From contig DSEQ01000037.1 of the NCBI GenBank assembly GCA_011056555.1, positions 62,001-126,000 of the forward strand: 64,000 nt of DNA, given 5' to 3'. Below, piece by piece: positions 35,354 to 43,802 of this stretch (position 1 is the first letter of the stretch; each line of letters starts with the position of its first letter). Under the pieces are notes generated by a model. That model had not been told where the DNA came from and ran no database searches. It saw only the letters and a program-made list of their open reading frames with translations. Position numbers and translations under genes: made by a program. Origin of the DNA: Candidatus Zixiibacteriota bacterium (GTDB lineage: Bacteria; Zixibacteria; MSB-5A5; JAABVY01).

Positions 35354-36343
35354 TTATTTAACCAAATTATATATTAAGCCAGTTGCCAGGAGGTTCAAGA
35401 AGGCCAGCGGCAACAGCCATTTCCATGCAAACTCCATCAGATGGTCAACCCTCAATCGCGGGTAGGTCCACCTGAACCACATTAATACGAAAACCACGCC
35501 CATGCTCTTTAATACAAACCACAGCCATCCCAGGGATTCGTTGCCGAAAGGTCCCCACCAGCCTCCCAGGAAGAGGGCGGTGGCAATGGCGGCAACCACG
35601 AACATATTTACAAATTCAGCCAGGAAGAACATGGCGAATTTCATACCGGAATACTCGACGTTAAAACCAGCCACAAGCTCCTGTTCGGCTTCAGGCAGGT
35701 CGAAAGGTGTACGGTTCACTTCTGCGGTGGCGGCCACCAGATAGACAAGAAATCCCAGGGGCTGGCGGATTATATTCCAGTTCCAGAATTTATTCTGATC
35801 GGCCACGATATCCTGCATCGAAAGTGACTGGGCCAGAAGCACCACGCCCATAATTGAAAGCGTCAGGGGTACCTCGTAAGATACTATCTGGGCCGCAGAA
35901 CGCATACCGCCCAGGAGTGAATATTTATTATTCGATCCCCAGCCGGCCATGAGCAGGCTGATGATCGTAAAGGTCGTGATCGCTATAATGTAAAGGATTC
36001 CAACGTTGAGATCGGCGGCGATAAATCTGGGGGACCATGGTATGACCACGAAAGTCATCATGGTGGCGCCGAAGACAATCACCGGGGCCCAGAAATATAC
36101 GCCCTTGTCAGCGGCACGTGGCACAATATCTTCTTTTTGCAGAAGCTTGAGGGCATCCGCCAGGGTCTGCGACCAGCCGTGCCATTTGCCGGTCATCATC
36201 GGCCCGAATCGAACCTGAATATGTGCCGAGACCTTGCGCTCCCACCAGACCAGGAAAAGAGCCATCAGCAAAACGACCCCCAGGGTCAACGCGAAATAGA
36301 TGGCAGAAAGCACGATCTGGGGCAGCTCGATACCAAGAAACAT
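35354..36343 (-). CDS. nuoH: NADH-quinone oxidoreductase subunit H
   Basis: 329 residues, eight helices. Quinone-chamber subunit: ERKVSAHIQVRFGPMMTG (partial), EVNRTPFDLPEAEQELVAGF and FVLMWFRWTYPRLRVDHLM carry the conserved acids and arginines. ATG 36343 shares one base with the nuoD stop. Confidence 0.97.
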   Translation of the reverse strand: MFLGIELPQIVLSAIYFALTLGVVLLMALFLVWWERKVSAHIQVRFGPMMTGKWHGWSQTLADALKLLQKEDIVPRAADKGVYFWAPVIVFGATMMTFVVIPWSPRFIAADLNVGILYIIAITTFTIISLLMAGWGSNNKYSLLGGMRSAAQIVSYEVPLTLSIMGVVLLAQSLSMQDIVADQNKFWNWNIIRQPLGFLVYLVAATAEVNRTPFDLPEAEQELVAGFNVEYSGMKFAMFFLAEFVNMFVVAAIATALFLGGWWGPFGNESLGWLWFVLKSMGVVFVLMWFRWTYPRLRVDHLMEFAWKWLLPLAFLNLLATGLIYNLVK

Positions 36344-37506
36344 TACCTGTCGACCTCCGGCATTATAATGTCGTATGAGGCGAAGATGGCGACCAGGTCT
36401 GCAATTTTAAGCCCTTTGGAAATTTCCGGTATAATCATCAGATTATTGAATGATGAACCGCGCAGTTTCAGGCGGTAGGGTTTCTTTTCTCCCTTCGAAA
36501 CGATATAGCAGCCCATTTCTCCCCGTGAGGATTCGATACGGGCGTAATATTCGCCCTCGGGCAGTTTGAAACTGGCCCGCATTTTGAATGTGGGATCGCC
36601 CTCCGGGAGGCCGTCCAAAGCCTGCTCAATGATTTTACAGGACTCGCGCATCTCGATAACTCTGGCCTGGTAACGGTCCCAGGTGTCATAATTCTTGCCC
36701 TGGGGTATCTCGAATTCGAATTTTTCGTAATAACCGTAGGGATCATCTTTGCGGATATCCCAATTCACGCCCGAAGCCCTCAGGGAGGGGCCGGAGACAC
36801 CGTAAGCAACAGACAGCTCCGGGGGGGCCACCCCGATATTTTTGGTGCGACTGAGAAAGATCGGATTCTCGTTCAGGAGCGTCTCATAATCTTCGAGCAC
36901 CTGACACATATAGCTCGTGAATTTTTTGCATTTCTGCTCAAAGCCGGGATTTATATCCTGGGAGACTCCCCCGATACGGATATAATTGTAAGTTAATCTC
37001 TGTCCACAGGTTTCCTCGAACAAATCCATAATCATTTCGCGCTCGCGGAGACCGTAAAGAAACGGCGTAACGGCTCCCAGATCCATTGCGAAAACGCCCC
37101 AGTAGATCAGATGCGAGGCTATTCTCTGAAGCTCACCGAAAATTACGCGCAGATATTCCGCGCGGGGCGAGACTTCGATCTGTCCGATTCTCTCCACGCA
37201 CAGAGCATAAACCCAGTCCGCCAGCATGGAGGAGACATATTCGAACCTGTCCATGAAGGGGGTGATCTGGTTATAGATGCGATTTTCGCAGATTTTTTCA
37301 ATGGCTCGATGCAGATAGCCGATATAAGGTTCGACCTTGACGATAACCTCGCCGTCCATGGTCAGAAGCAGCCGGCAGACACCATGCGTGGAGGGATGCT
37401 GCGGTCCCATATTGACCAGAAACTCCTCGGTATGAAGTTCCCGGGCCACAGGATTCTGCTCGTCCTGTTCTTGATGCTCTCCTATGTGCAGCTCTTTTTC
37501 GTCCAT
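36343..37506 (-). CDS. nuoD: NADH-quinone oxidoreductase subunit D
   Basis: 387 residues, separate from NuoC. Quinone-binding His in PQHPSTHGVCRL, the EDR-like loop YIGYLHRAIEKICE, and the C-terminal IDIVMPEVDR-type end (ASYDIIMPEVDR). Normal length. Starts 4 nt after nuoC. Confidence 0.97.
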   Translation of the reverse strand: MDEKELHIGEHQEQDEQNPVARELHTEEFLVNMGPQHPSTHGVCRLLLTMDGEVIVKVEPYIGYLHRAIEKICENRIYNQITPFMDRFEYVSSMLADWVYALCVERIGQIEVSPRAEYLRVIFGELQRIASHLIYWGVFAMDLGAVTPFLYGLREREMIMDLFEETCGQRLTYNYIRIGGVSQDINPGFEQKCKKFTSYMCQVLEDYETLLNENPIFLSRTKNIGVAPPELSVAYGVSGPSLRASGVNWDIRKDDPYGYYEKFEFEIPQGKNYDTWDRYQARVIEMRESCKIIEQALDGLPEGDPTFKMRASFKLPEGEYYARIESSRGEMGCYIVSKGEKKPYRLKLRGSSFNNLMIIPEISKGLKIADLVAIFASYDIIMPEVDR

Positions 37507-37510
37507 TTAA

Positions 37511-37987
37511 TTAAAACTCGGGCATTTTAACAAAATCATCATTGCCTTCCCAATCCCGGCGCATCGGCCATCCATCCTTCCAGTCCTCCGGGAGGAGCAG
37601 CGTTTTCAAATTGGGATGACCCTTTATATCTATTCCAAAAAGCTCCCATGCCTCGCGCTCGTGCCAGTCGGCTCCGGGGTGAATTTCCCTGATTGTGGGA
37701 ACTTCCGGCTTTTCTCTGTCGAGTTTAACCTTTACGGTCAATTTGTAGCGCAGTTCGATGGAACAGAGATGATAGTTCATCTCCATGCCGTTTTCGAGAT
37801 AATCGACGGCCGAGATGCAGGAGAGATAGTCGATCTTGAAATTTTCATCTTCCTTGATTTGTTTAAGGAACTCGACCAGGATGGATTTATCCACAACCAG
37901 GGCGGGCTGGGCGGGATTCAATTCCACCTTTTCCGCTTGAGCGCCAAATTTTTCTACAAGTTGCGAGACCAGTTGCTCATTTTGCAC
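37511..37987 (-). CDS. nuoC: NADH-quinone oxidoreductase subunit C
   Basis: 158 residues. 30-kDa subunit signature [23 protein letters not shown] (read in part: [17 protein letters not shown]). Start is GTG 37987 and overlaps the nuoB stop by 11 nt. Hydrophilic arm subunit. Confidence 0.95.
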   Translation of the reverse strand: MQNEQLVSQLVEKFGAQAEKVELNPAQPALVVDKSILVEFLKQIKEDENFKIDYLSCISAVDYLENGMEMNYHLCSIELRYKLTVKVKLDREKPEVPTIREIHPGADWHEREAWELFGIDIKGHPNLKTLLLPEDWKDGWPMRRDWEGNDDFVKMPEF

Positions 37988-38498
37988 TGTCGGAACTCCA
38001 GTCGGCCATTTTTTCTTTTCTGATCTTTTCTCTCAGCTTCAGGCAGCCTTCCATCAACGATTCCGGACGCGGGGGACACCCGGGGATATAAACATCCACC
38101 GGAATGACCTTGTCTATGCCCTTGAGCACAGCGTAGGAATCGTAATAAAAGGGGCCGCCGCGGACAGCACATCCGCCCATTGCGATTACATAGCGAGGCT
38201 CCGCCATCTGCTCATATAGAATTTTTACACGGGAAGCCATTTTATGTGTGATCGTGCCCGCCACAAACATCAGATCAGACTGACGGGGCGAGGCGCGGAA
38301 GATCATTCCCAATCTATCGAAATCATATCTGGAGGCGCCCGTACACATCATCTCGATCGCGCAACAGGCGGTACCGAACAGCATGTACCAGAGCGATGAT
38401 GCGCGGGACCAATTTAGAATCTTGTCGATTGAGGTCACCAGTATGCCGCCGCCCGGGGCCTTCTCCAGGTATACAGGAATTTTTGATGCTACACCCAT
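37977..38498 (-). CDS. nuoB: NADH-quinone oxidoreductase subunit B
   Basis: 173 residues. Carries the N2 cluster with adjacent cysteines in [11 protein letters not shown], then [10 protein letters not shown] and [12 protein letters not shown]2 passes electrons to quinone. Start overlaps the nuoA stop by 10 nt. Confidence 0.97.
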   Translation of the reverse strand: MGVASKIPVYLEKAPGGGILVTSIDKILNWSRASSLWYMLFGTACCAIEMMCTGASRYDFDRLGMIFRASPRQSDLMFVAGTITHKMASRVKILYEQMAEPRYVIAMGGCAVRGGPFYYDSYAVLKGIDKVIPVDVYIPGCPPRPESLMEGCLKLREKIRKEKMADWSSDSAK

Positions 38499-38845
38499 TT
38501 CAAAACACCTTTCTTCCAGGCATAAACCAGGCCGTAAATCAGTATCGCCAGGAAAATTGTCATCTCAATAAAACCGAACCATCCCAGGGTGTCATATACG
38601 ACCGCCCATGGGAAAATGAATACGGTCTCAACATCAAAAATGACAAACAGAAGTGCAAAAATATAGAAGCGCACATTGAACTGCACCCATGACGATCCGA
38701 CAGGGGATTCACCGCATTCATAGTTCTGGAGTTTGATTTCCGAGGGCCGGGCGGGTCGCAATAGTTTTGCCACAAAAAGAGTTACGAGAACAAAGCCGAC
38801 TGTGCCAAAAAGAAAAACCGCGACGGTAAGATATTTATCTAACAA
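38489..38845 (-). CDS. nuoA: NADH-quinone oxidoreductase subunit A
   Basis: 118 residues, three helices; [20 protein letters not shown] and [13 protein letters not shown] are diagnostic. Start is TTG 38845 with GGGGAGG 5 nt upstream and no ATG nearby. First gene of the eleven-gene operon; its leader carries the Rex-like palindrome. Confidence 0.95.
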   Translation of the reverse strand: MLDKYLTVAVFLFGTVGFVLVTLFVAKLLRPARPSEIKLQNYECGESPVGSSWVQFNVRFYIFALLFVIFDVETVFIFPWAVVYDTLGWFGFIEMTIFLAILIYGLVYAWKKGVLKWV

Positions 38846-38884
38846 AGTGACCTCCCCACAAAGCGCCGTTCTGCCATCAGAGCT

Positions 38885-38902
38885 TTGTGACGTTCTTCAC
38901 AA
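38885..38902 (-). promoter_or_regulatory. Rex-like (or CRP/FNR-like) operator in the nuo leader
   Basis: Read on the coding strand the site is TTGTGAAGAACGTCACAA, one mismatch from the Rex consensus TTGTGAA-N4-TTCACAA. It is a perfect palindrome over the outer arms, extended by T/A on each side. The core also fits TGTGA-N6-TCACA of CRP. It lies 40 nt before the nuoA start, downstream of a probable promoter, which suits a repressor. Rex senses NADH/NAD+, which would make sense for complex I. No rex gene is in the window. Confidence 0.6.
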
Positions 38903-38913
38903 AAATAAGTATT

Positions 38914-38943
38914 ACATAAAAGACTTTTCGCGAATTTTGTCAA
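38914..38943 (-). promoter_or_regulatory. Probable nuo promoter
   Basis: A perfect -35 box TTGACA (38943-38938) with a weak -10 candidate, TTATGT, 18 nt downstream (38919-38914). Spacing fits a sigma-70-type promoter whose start would lie near or just upstream of the Rex-like palindrome. The -10 is poor, so this is tentative. Confidence 0.4.
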
Positions 38944-39014
38944 GCGAATTCTGGAATAAATTTGCTTATGGAATTCCATCTCTTGAGTGATACGAAAACG
39001 GTAATAATATCTTT

Positions 39015-39056
39015 AAAAAAATAGAGGATTTAATATACAGGATTGAATCCTCCTCT
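39015..39056 (-). terminator. Probable intrinsic terminator after the methyltransferase gene
   Basis: On the minus strand AGAGGAGGATT (39056-39046) can pair with AATCCTCT (39030-39023), allowing a small bulge, and seven T (39021-39015) follow after one A. The loop is 15 nt. It sits 49 nt after the methyltransferase stop. Confidence 0.5.
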
Positions 39057-39104
39057 TTATGTAATTTGGATTTGGTGTGGGGTCAGCCGGGATTATGCCT
39101 TCAT

Positions 39105-39881
39105 TCAGTGATTCAAGTGTCTTCCTGAATGATATACAGGTTGTCTCCTGCGTGCCAGCAGGACAAGATCATTCGATTCGGTTCTATCGAATTTCGATCC
39201 CTTGATATCCCCCTGTTTGCGGATTGAAACAAAACTCTTTTTCTTTAAAATGTCCGTGATCTCATGCGTCTTCCATCCCCGCAAGGGCACCGAACTCATG
39301 GTATAGTCGCACACGCCGGGCTGGTTTTCAACCGTTAGAAGGTTGAAGTTTATCAGATCATTTCCAAAATCATAGAAGCGGATGAAAATTCTATCTTCAT
39401 TATTATATATCTTTACAATTCGTTGCCGGTCACGGAGAATTCGGTGATAATTAAGAAGCTGTATTAACAGGATTCCACCGGGATTGAGCCACTTCTTGAA
39501 ATTAGCGATTGCGCGGTTGAGAGATTTCTTGTCCAGAAGATGAGATATGGTGTTTGCAAGGACAAAAATTGCGTCAAAGCGCCGTTTGAACTGAGATTGG
39601 TCATACAGCATGTTTGCTTTAAAAAATTTAATTTTCATGCCGGCCCGGCGGGCATGTTCCCGGGCTACCTTTATCATCTTGGAGGAGAGCTCAATACCCA
39701 CAGGCTCGACCCCGAGCTCCGCCAGAGCAATACAGGTTGCACCGGTGGCCGAACCGACATCCAGAGCTGACCTGATATCGTTTTCCTTTATTATTGGAGC
39801 AAGCTGCTTTTTCAGGTTGGCAATTCGCTTCTCGACCGGAATCATCTGGTCATAATATTCGGAAATTTCGTCATAAAACAT
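39105..39881 (-). CDS. Class I SAM-dependent methyltransferase
   Basis: 258 residues. Rossmann motif I ALDVGSATGATCIALAELG (about 40), motif II acid in VGIELSSKM, then FDAIFVLANTISHLLD and LNPGGILLIQLLN. Substrate unknown. ATG 39881 has a strong AGGAGGT 5 nt upstream; an in-frame start at 39917 would overlap the upstream gene. It starts 4 nt after the stop of the glycosidase-like gene, so the two form an operon. Confidence 0.85.
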   Translation of the reverse strand: MFYDEISEYYDQMIPVEKRIANLKKQLAPIIKENDIRSALDVGSATGATCIALAELGVEPVGIELSSKMIKVAREHARRAGMKIKFFKANMLYDQSQFKRRFDAIFVLANTISHLLDKKSLNRAIANFKKWLNPGGILLIQLLNYHRILRDRQRIVKIYNNEDRIFIRFYDFGNDLINFNLLTVENQPGVCDYTMSSVPLRGWKTHEITDILKKKSFVSIRKQGDIKGSKFDRTESNDLVLLARRRQPVYHSGRHLNH

Positions 39882-39885
39882 CGAC

Positions 39886-40716
39886 CTACCTCCTGTCCGC
39901 CTTTTTTTTGACCGCAATTACATTGGGAAGTTTTGTCAGTCCGGAGCCGGAAATTCTGACCGGCCACAAATCCTCCGCCACTCCCGAAATATTAAAACTG
40001 TAATTATTGGTTCTAACATAGAGAGCGGCGGGAATACCGCCTTCGAGATAGATCATCTGTTCCAGTCCCTGTTCGAGCGCTTTGACATTATTGATAAAGT
40101 CGTGAACTGAAGACGGCGCCTGGGAAAATAAAAGAAATACCATGCCGGCGCTGTCGGTGGCAAGGGCCAGGATGCTGTGCTTTTTATCGGACTGGTTCCA
40201 GACATTCCCGCCCGCACAACCGAGCATGCGCACGCTTTGAACCATGCTGCCGTATCGGTTCTCGAAAGAATCGAGATCGTTACAGCCTCTGTTAATAATT
40301 GTGACCGGGACAATGCTATCATTTTCAGGGCTGAAGGCCAGCACAGCCTTGTGATAATTGACGTGGGGATTCAAAACTCTGCCGTTATTCTTGCAGTATC
40401 CCAGGGGAGTCAGGTTGTCGGCCGCATACATCCCGGCATTGAAACAAAGTTCATATCCGAATTCCGCGCACCATTGAGAAACAGTTCGTGAGACAGAATC
40501 CAGTTCGATGGCGGCAAGAAGTTGAAATTCGTAGTATTCGGGGTCAATCTTCAGGATGTACAGGTCGTTTTCCGCTGAATCCTGAGGATTTACGATCCTG
40601 TACTTGTGCATTGCAAGCCCTGTGGCTGAATCGATAATATGGACCTCATTTTGCGATGCGGCTGCCCCTGAAAAGCACAAGATGATAAAAATAGTCGTTA
40701 TCGCCTTTAAAATCAT
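39886..40716 (-). CDS. Exported phosphodiester glycosidase-like (NAGPA/DUF2233) protein
   Basis: 276 residues. Signal peptide (MILKAITTIFIILCFSGAAA) then a DUF2233 domain: LCFNAGMYAADNLTPLGYC, QSVRMLGCAGG and IYLEGGIPAALYVRTN correspond to the FNaGmy, metal-region and GG-S-lY segments of the uncovering-enzyme family, which cleaves phosphodiester glycosides. ATG 40716 with AGGGA upstream is preferred over 40752 because it opens the signal peptide directly. Probably periplasmic. Confidence 0.75.
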   Translation of the reverse strand: MILKAITTIFIILCFSGAAASQNEVHIIDSATGLAMHKYRIVNPQDSAENDLYILKIDPEYYEFQLLAAIELDSVSRTVSQWCAEFGYELCFNAGMYAADNLTPLGYCKNNGRVLNPHVNYHKAVLAFSPENDSIVPVTIINRGCNDLDSFENRYGSMVQSVRMLGCAGGNVWNQSDKKHSILALATDSAGMVFLLFSQAPSSVHDFINNVKALEQGLEQMIYLEGGIPAALYVRTNNYSFNISGVAEDLWPVRISGSGLTKLPNVIAVKKKADRR

Positions 40717-40865
40717 AGAATTCCCTATGAACTTTCTATACCTGTTGCCCATTATACGAATGAATAACTGTATAGTAACTTTATTTCAGAAAGTAAATTA
40801 AAATTTGTAATTCTCGATGCTGAATAAATCTATTATAATCACAAGAAAAGGGAAGGAGATTTGAG

Positions 40866-41252
40866 ATGCCGTATCATATCAGCAAAACAGTCGATTATTC
40901 TTTTGATGAGGCCATCCAGCGTGCGACAGATGCCTTGAAAACAGAGGGTTTCGGCGTTTTAACCGAGATCGATGTCAAGGACACGCTGAAGCAGAAACTC
41001 AATGCCGATTTTCGCGACTACAGGATTCTGGGAGCCTGCAATCCGGAATTTGCGCATCAGGCCCTCCTGAAAGAGGACAAGATCGGGACGATGCTGCCGT
41101 GTAATATTGTTGTTCAGGTCAATCCCGAGGGCCAGGTCGAGGTCTCTGCGGTTGATCCTATGGAGTCGATGTCCGCCGTTCAGAATGATTCGCTGGCCGA
41201 CATTGCAAAGCAGGTGCGTGAGAGGCTTCAAAGGGTCATCGATAATCTGTAA
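40866..41252 (+). CDS. DUF302 family protein
   Basis: 128 residues, cytosolic. Complete DUF302 domain: SFDEAIQRATDALKTEGFGVL, DYRILGACNPEFAHQALL, MLPCNIVVQ. GGAAGGAG precedes ATG 40866. The next gene, OsmC, starts 31 nt later. Paralogue of the membrane-anchored protein at 17329. Confidence 0.88.
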   Translation: MPYHISKTVDYSFDEAIQRATDALKTEGFGVLTEIDVKDTLKQKLNADFRDYRILGACNPEFAHQALLKEDKIGTMLPCNIVVQVNPEGQVEVSAVDPMESMSAVQNDSLADIAKQVRERLQRVIDNL

Positions 41253-41283
41253 TTAAATCCCTAACTCAATCGGGAGGAATCGA

Positions 41284-41715
41284 ATGAAAATCGTAACCGC
41301 CTCGTTAGGCAAAAAGTACACAACCGAGATTCATATGCAGGAGCATGATCTGACCGCTGACGAACCGGAGAAGGCCGGGGGCGATAATATCGGTCCCAAT
41401 CCCTACGATCTGCTTCTGGCCTCGCTGGCGGCCTGTACCGCTATGACGATCAGGTGGTATGCCCAGCGCAAGAAACTGGATTTGACCGGATGCGAGGTTA
41501 CCCTGTCGTACGACCGAATCCATATCAAGGACTGCGAAGCCTGCGAGGAAGGCGATCCAAGGAGTCATATCGAGCACATCAAGCGCACAGTCGAGATCAG
41601 CGGCAAGTTCAGCGACGAAGAGAGGCGGAAACTTCTCTCAATTCCGGGTAAATGTCCGGTCTCGAAAACCTTGAAAACGGGCGTGGTTATTGAAGATGAG
41701 GTGTCATATGTTTGA
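41284..41715 (+). CDS. OsmC family peroxide-reducing protein
   Basis: 143 residues. Two redox cysteines in family context: LLASLAACTAMTIRWYA (Cys51) and GKCPVSKTL (Cys124). The GPNPYDLLLASL motif is diagnostic. OsmC-type proteins reduce organic hydroperoxides using thiols. GGGAGG lies 6 nt before ATG 41284. Ends 8 nt into the beta-propeller lipoprotein gene. Confidence 0.88.
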   Translation: MKIVTASLGKKYTTEIHMQEHDLTADEPEKAGGDNIGPNPYDLLLASLAACTAMTIRWYAQRKKLDLTGCEVTLSYDRIHIKDCEACEEGDPRSHIEHIKRTVEISGKFSDEERRKLLSIPGKCPVSKTLKTGVVIEDEVSYV

Positions 41716-42820
41716 GAGTATCATAACTGATCTGAGAAAAGTTGCTTTTGCCGGAATAATTTTGCTTTCCCCTATTTTGATTTTCCCGGCATGCGGGGGA
41801 GAGGAACCACGGCAGGAAGAGCAGGAATCAGCGGCGGTCTCCGAGGCCAATCTAATAAATCCGGGGGAAGAAAAATACCTTGCCAATGTTAAACAGTTGA
41901 CATTTGGCGGCGAAAATGCCGAGGCATATTTTTCTTATGATGCCGATAAACTGATTTTTCAATCCACCCGGGACAGTCTTGAATGCGATCAGATTTATAT
42001 GATGAACTCCGATGGCTCGGATGTCAGGCTGGTTTCTACCGGAAAAGGGAGGACCACCTGCGCATTCATTGCTCCCGATGGCGGGAAGATCGTGTATGCC
42101 TCAACTCATCTGGCTGACCCGCAATGTCCGCCACCTCCGGACATGTCGCGCGGTTATGTCTGGGCGCTCTATCCCGGCTATGATATTTTTCGAGCCGACC
42201 CTGATGGTTCCGATCTCGAACGCCTGACCGATAATCCGTACTATGACGCCGAGGCGGTATATTCTCCTGACGGCAGCAGGCTTGTCTTCACCTCGCTGCG
42301 CGACGGCGACCTGGATATATACACCATGAATCCCGACGGAAGTGATGTAAAAAGAATCACCAGCGAGCTCGGCTATGACGGCGGGGCTTTCTTCTCACTT
42401 GACGGCGAGTGGCTCGTGTATCGCGCGCATCATCCCAGGGATTCGGCTGAGGTTGCTGATTACATGTACAATCTTTCCAGAAACCTGATCCGTCCGGGAG
42501 AGCTGGAGATATTTATCGTACGCAGCGATGGGACCGGCCGCAAACAGATAACCGATCTGGGCGGGGCAAATTTCTGTCCCTATTTCCATCCTGATGGCAA
42601 GCGGATCATATTTGCTTCCAACCATCATACCGGCGATATGAATTTCGATCTGTTTATGATCAATGTAGATGGCACCAGTCTAAAGCAGATCACATTTGAA
42701 GCTGATTTTGACGGTTTCCCGATGTTTTCGCATGACGGCAAAAGACTCGTCTTTGCATCGAACAGGAATCAATCGGAGCCCGGGGAGACTAATATCTTTA
42801 TTGCGGATTGGCAGGATTAG
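41708..42820 (+). CDS. TolB-like beta-propeller lipoprotein
   Basis: 370 residues. Lipoprotein signal with lipobox FPAC (Cys about 28), then about six PD40/WD40-like blades with the pattern S-P/x-DG-xx-[IL]-x-[FY]-x-S, e.g. YSPDGSRLVFTS and FHPDGKRIIFAS. Such propellers are periplasmic and bind proteins or substrates; not tolB itself. ATG 41708 has GAGGTG 4 nt upstream and overlaps the osmC end. Confidence 0.8.
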   Translation: MFESIITDLRKVAFAGIILLSPILIFPACGGEEPRQEEQESAAVSEANLINPGEEKYLANVKQLTFGGENAEAYFSYDADKLIFQSTRDSLECDQIYMMNSDGSDVRLVSTGKGRTTCAFIAPDGGKIVYASTHLADPQCPPPPDMSRGYVWALYPGYDIFRADPDGSDLERLTDNPYYDAEAVYSPDGSRLVFTSLRDGDLDIYTMNPDGSDVKRITSELGYDGGAFFSLDGEWLVYRAHHPRDSAEVADYMYNLSRNLIRPGELEIFIVRSDGTGRKQITDLGGANFCPYFHPDGKRIIFASNHHTGDMNFDLFMINVDGTSLKQITFEADFDGFPMFSHDGKRLVFASNRNQSEPGETNIFIADWQD

Positions 42821-42848
42821 TTAAACTTATCCACGGTTCCCAATTCAG

Positions 42849-42872
42849 AAACCAGAACCCCTTGGTTTTTTT
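42849..42872 (+). terminator. Weak intrinsic terminator after the beta-propeller gene
   Basis: AAACCA and TGGTTT (6 bp, 8-nt loop) followed by a run of T. Lies 28 nt after the stop, ahead of the convergent ERCC4-like gene. Confidence 0.4.
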
Positions 42873-42947
42873 AATTGATCACTCTTTTTGGAAAAGAACG
42901 CAGTCAATTATTCCAAGCTGTCAAACTTGAAACAAAGTCTCTCAGCT

Positions 42948-43601
42948 TTACTTGCGGTACTTTGCTTCAAATACCTTGATTATCCTTTCGGCTTTTTTCT
43001 TGCCGATTCCTCCGACTTTCATCAGGTCAGAGGCTGTCGCCTTAAAAACCTTTGACAGTGATCCAAAATGGGTCAACAGTGCTTCAGCGGTGGCCGAGCC
43101 AACTTCCGGCAGCGAGGATAGGACCGCAAGCTGGGCCTCTTTCAGGGACCCATATCTCTCCTTCTTCCTGTCGTTCTCGTGGTCAAAGGTCAGGCCATGC
43201 TGAGCCTGCCGTACGAGCAGGTTGAGATATTGCGCCGAATCCTTGCCATCAGTTGTCATGATCATCGGCATGCGATTTAAAATAGTGATGTAGGAGATCG
43301 CGCTTCTGATCTTGGGCGAATTCATTTTACCGTTTAAGGAAATAAATCCCTGGAGAATGAAAACCGCCTCGGGAAAATCGCGCTTGAAATCAATCAGCTT
43401 CCTGAACAACATCTTGTTGTTGATGGCCTCGATAAATTCATCTGCGGTCATAATTTCCACCGCAATTTTGTCGGTAATCAGGAAGTCTCCCGATTTCAAG
43501 TTAGCATAACGAAGTACTATGCCCAGATTCTCCAGCTCAGTAGTGACCGTTCTGCCTTTCTGCCGGTTGGATACTATCATCGATAGATTTGAATCGAACA
43601 A
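42948..43601 (-). CDS. ERCC4/XPF-type nuclease-fold protein with HhH domain, catalytic motif degenerate
   Basis: 217 residues. The first 140 follow the XPF/Hef nuclease fold and the last 60 are a tandem helix-hairpin-helix DNA-binding domain (LPEVGSATAEALLTHFGS and KVGGIGKKKAERI). The catalytic signature should be GD-Xn-ERK-x3-D. Here the GD is kept, but the rest is VEIMTADEF in place of VERKTVDDF, so RK is IM and the last Asp is Glu. The upstream D-x-RE region is also altered (SNRQKG). It may bind DNA without cutting. TTG 43601 follows AAGGAG by 7 nt. Confidence 0.75.
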   Translation of the reverse strand: MFDSNLSMIVSNRQKGRTVTTELENLGIVLRYANLKSGDFLITDKIAVEIMTADEFIEAINNKMLFRKLIDFKRDFPEAVFILQGFISLNGKMNSPKIRSAISYITILNRMPMIMTTDGKDSAQYLNLLVRQAQHGLTFDHENDRKKERYGSLKEAQLAVLSSLPEVGSATAEALLTHFGSLSKVFKATASDLMKVGGIGKKKAERIIKVFEAKYRK

Positions 43602-43757
43602 TCCAAGTCTCCTTGTAATTGGTATATTATGCCTTTTGGGCTTTAGTTTAGAATTAAGAGAATCGCAAAATATACGTTTTATTTTATGCGACGCAACTCT
43701 AATTTTTCTTAAATTTCTGCCTATATTTTTTCAGCAATCAGGAAGATACAAATTTGT

Positions 43758-43781
43758 GCTGCTGTTCTTTATAACAGCAGC
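43758..43781. repeat. Perfect 9-bp hairpin between two minus-strand genes
   Basis: GCTGCTGTT and AACAGCAGC flank a 6-nt loop. It lies 22 nt after the stop of the secreted AsnB-like protein. No T-run on either strand, so a Rho-independent terminator is not clear; an RNA-processing or operator site is possible. Confidence 0.5.
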
Positions 43782-43802
43782 CAGACCATAAAGTGCCTGA
43801 AA

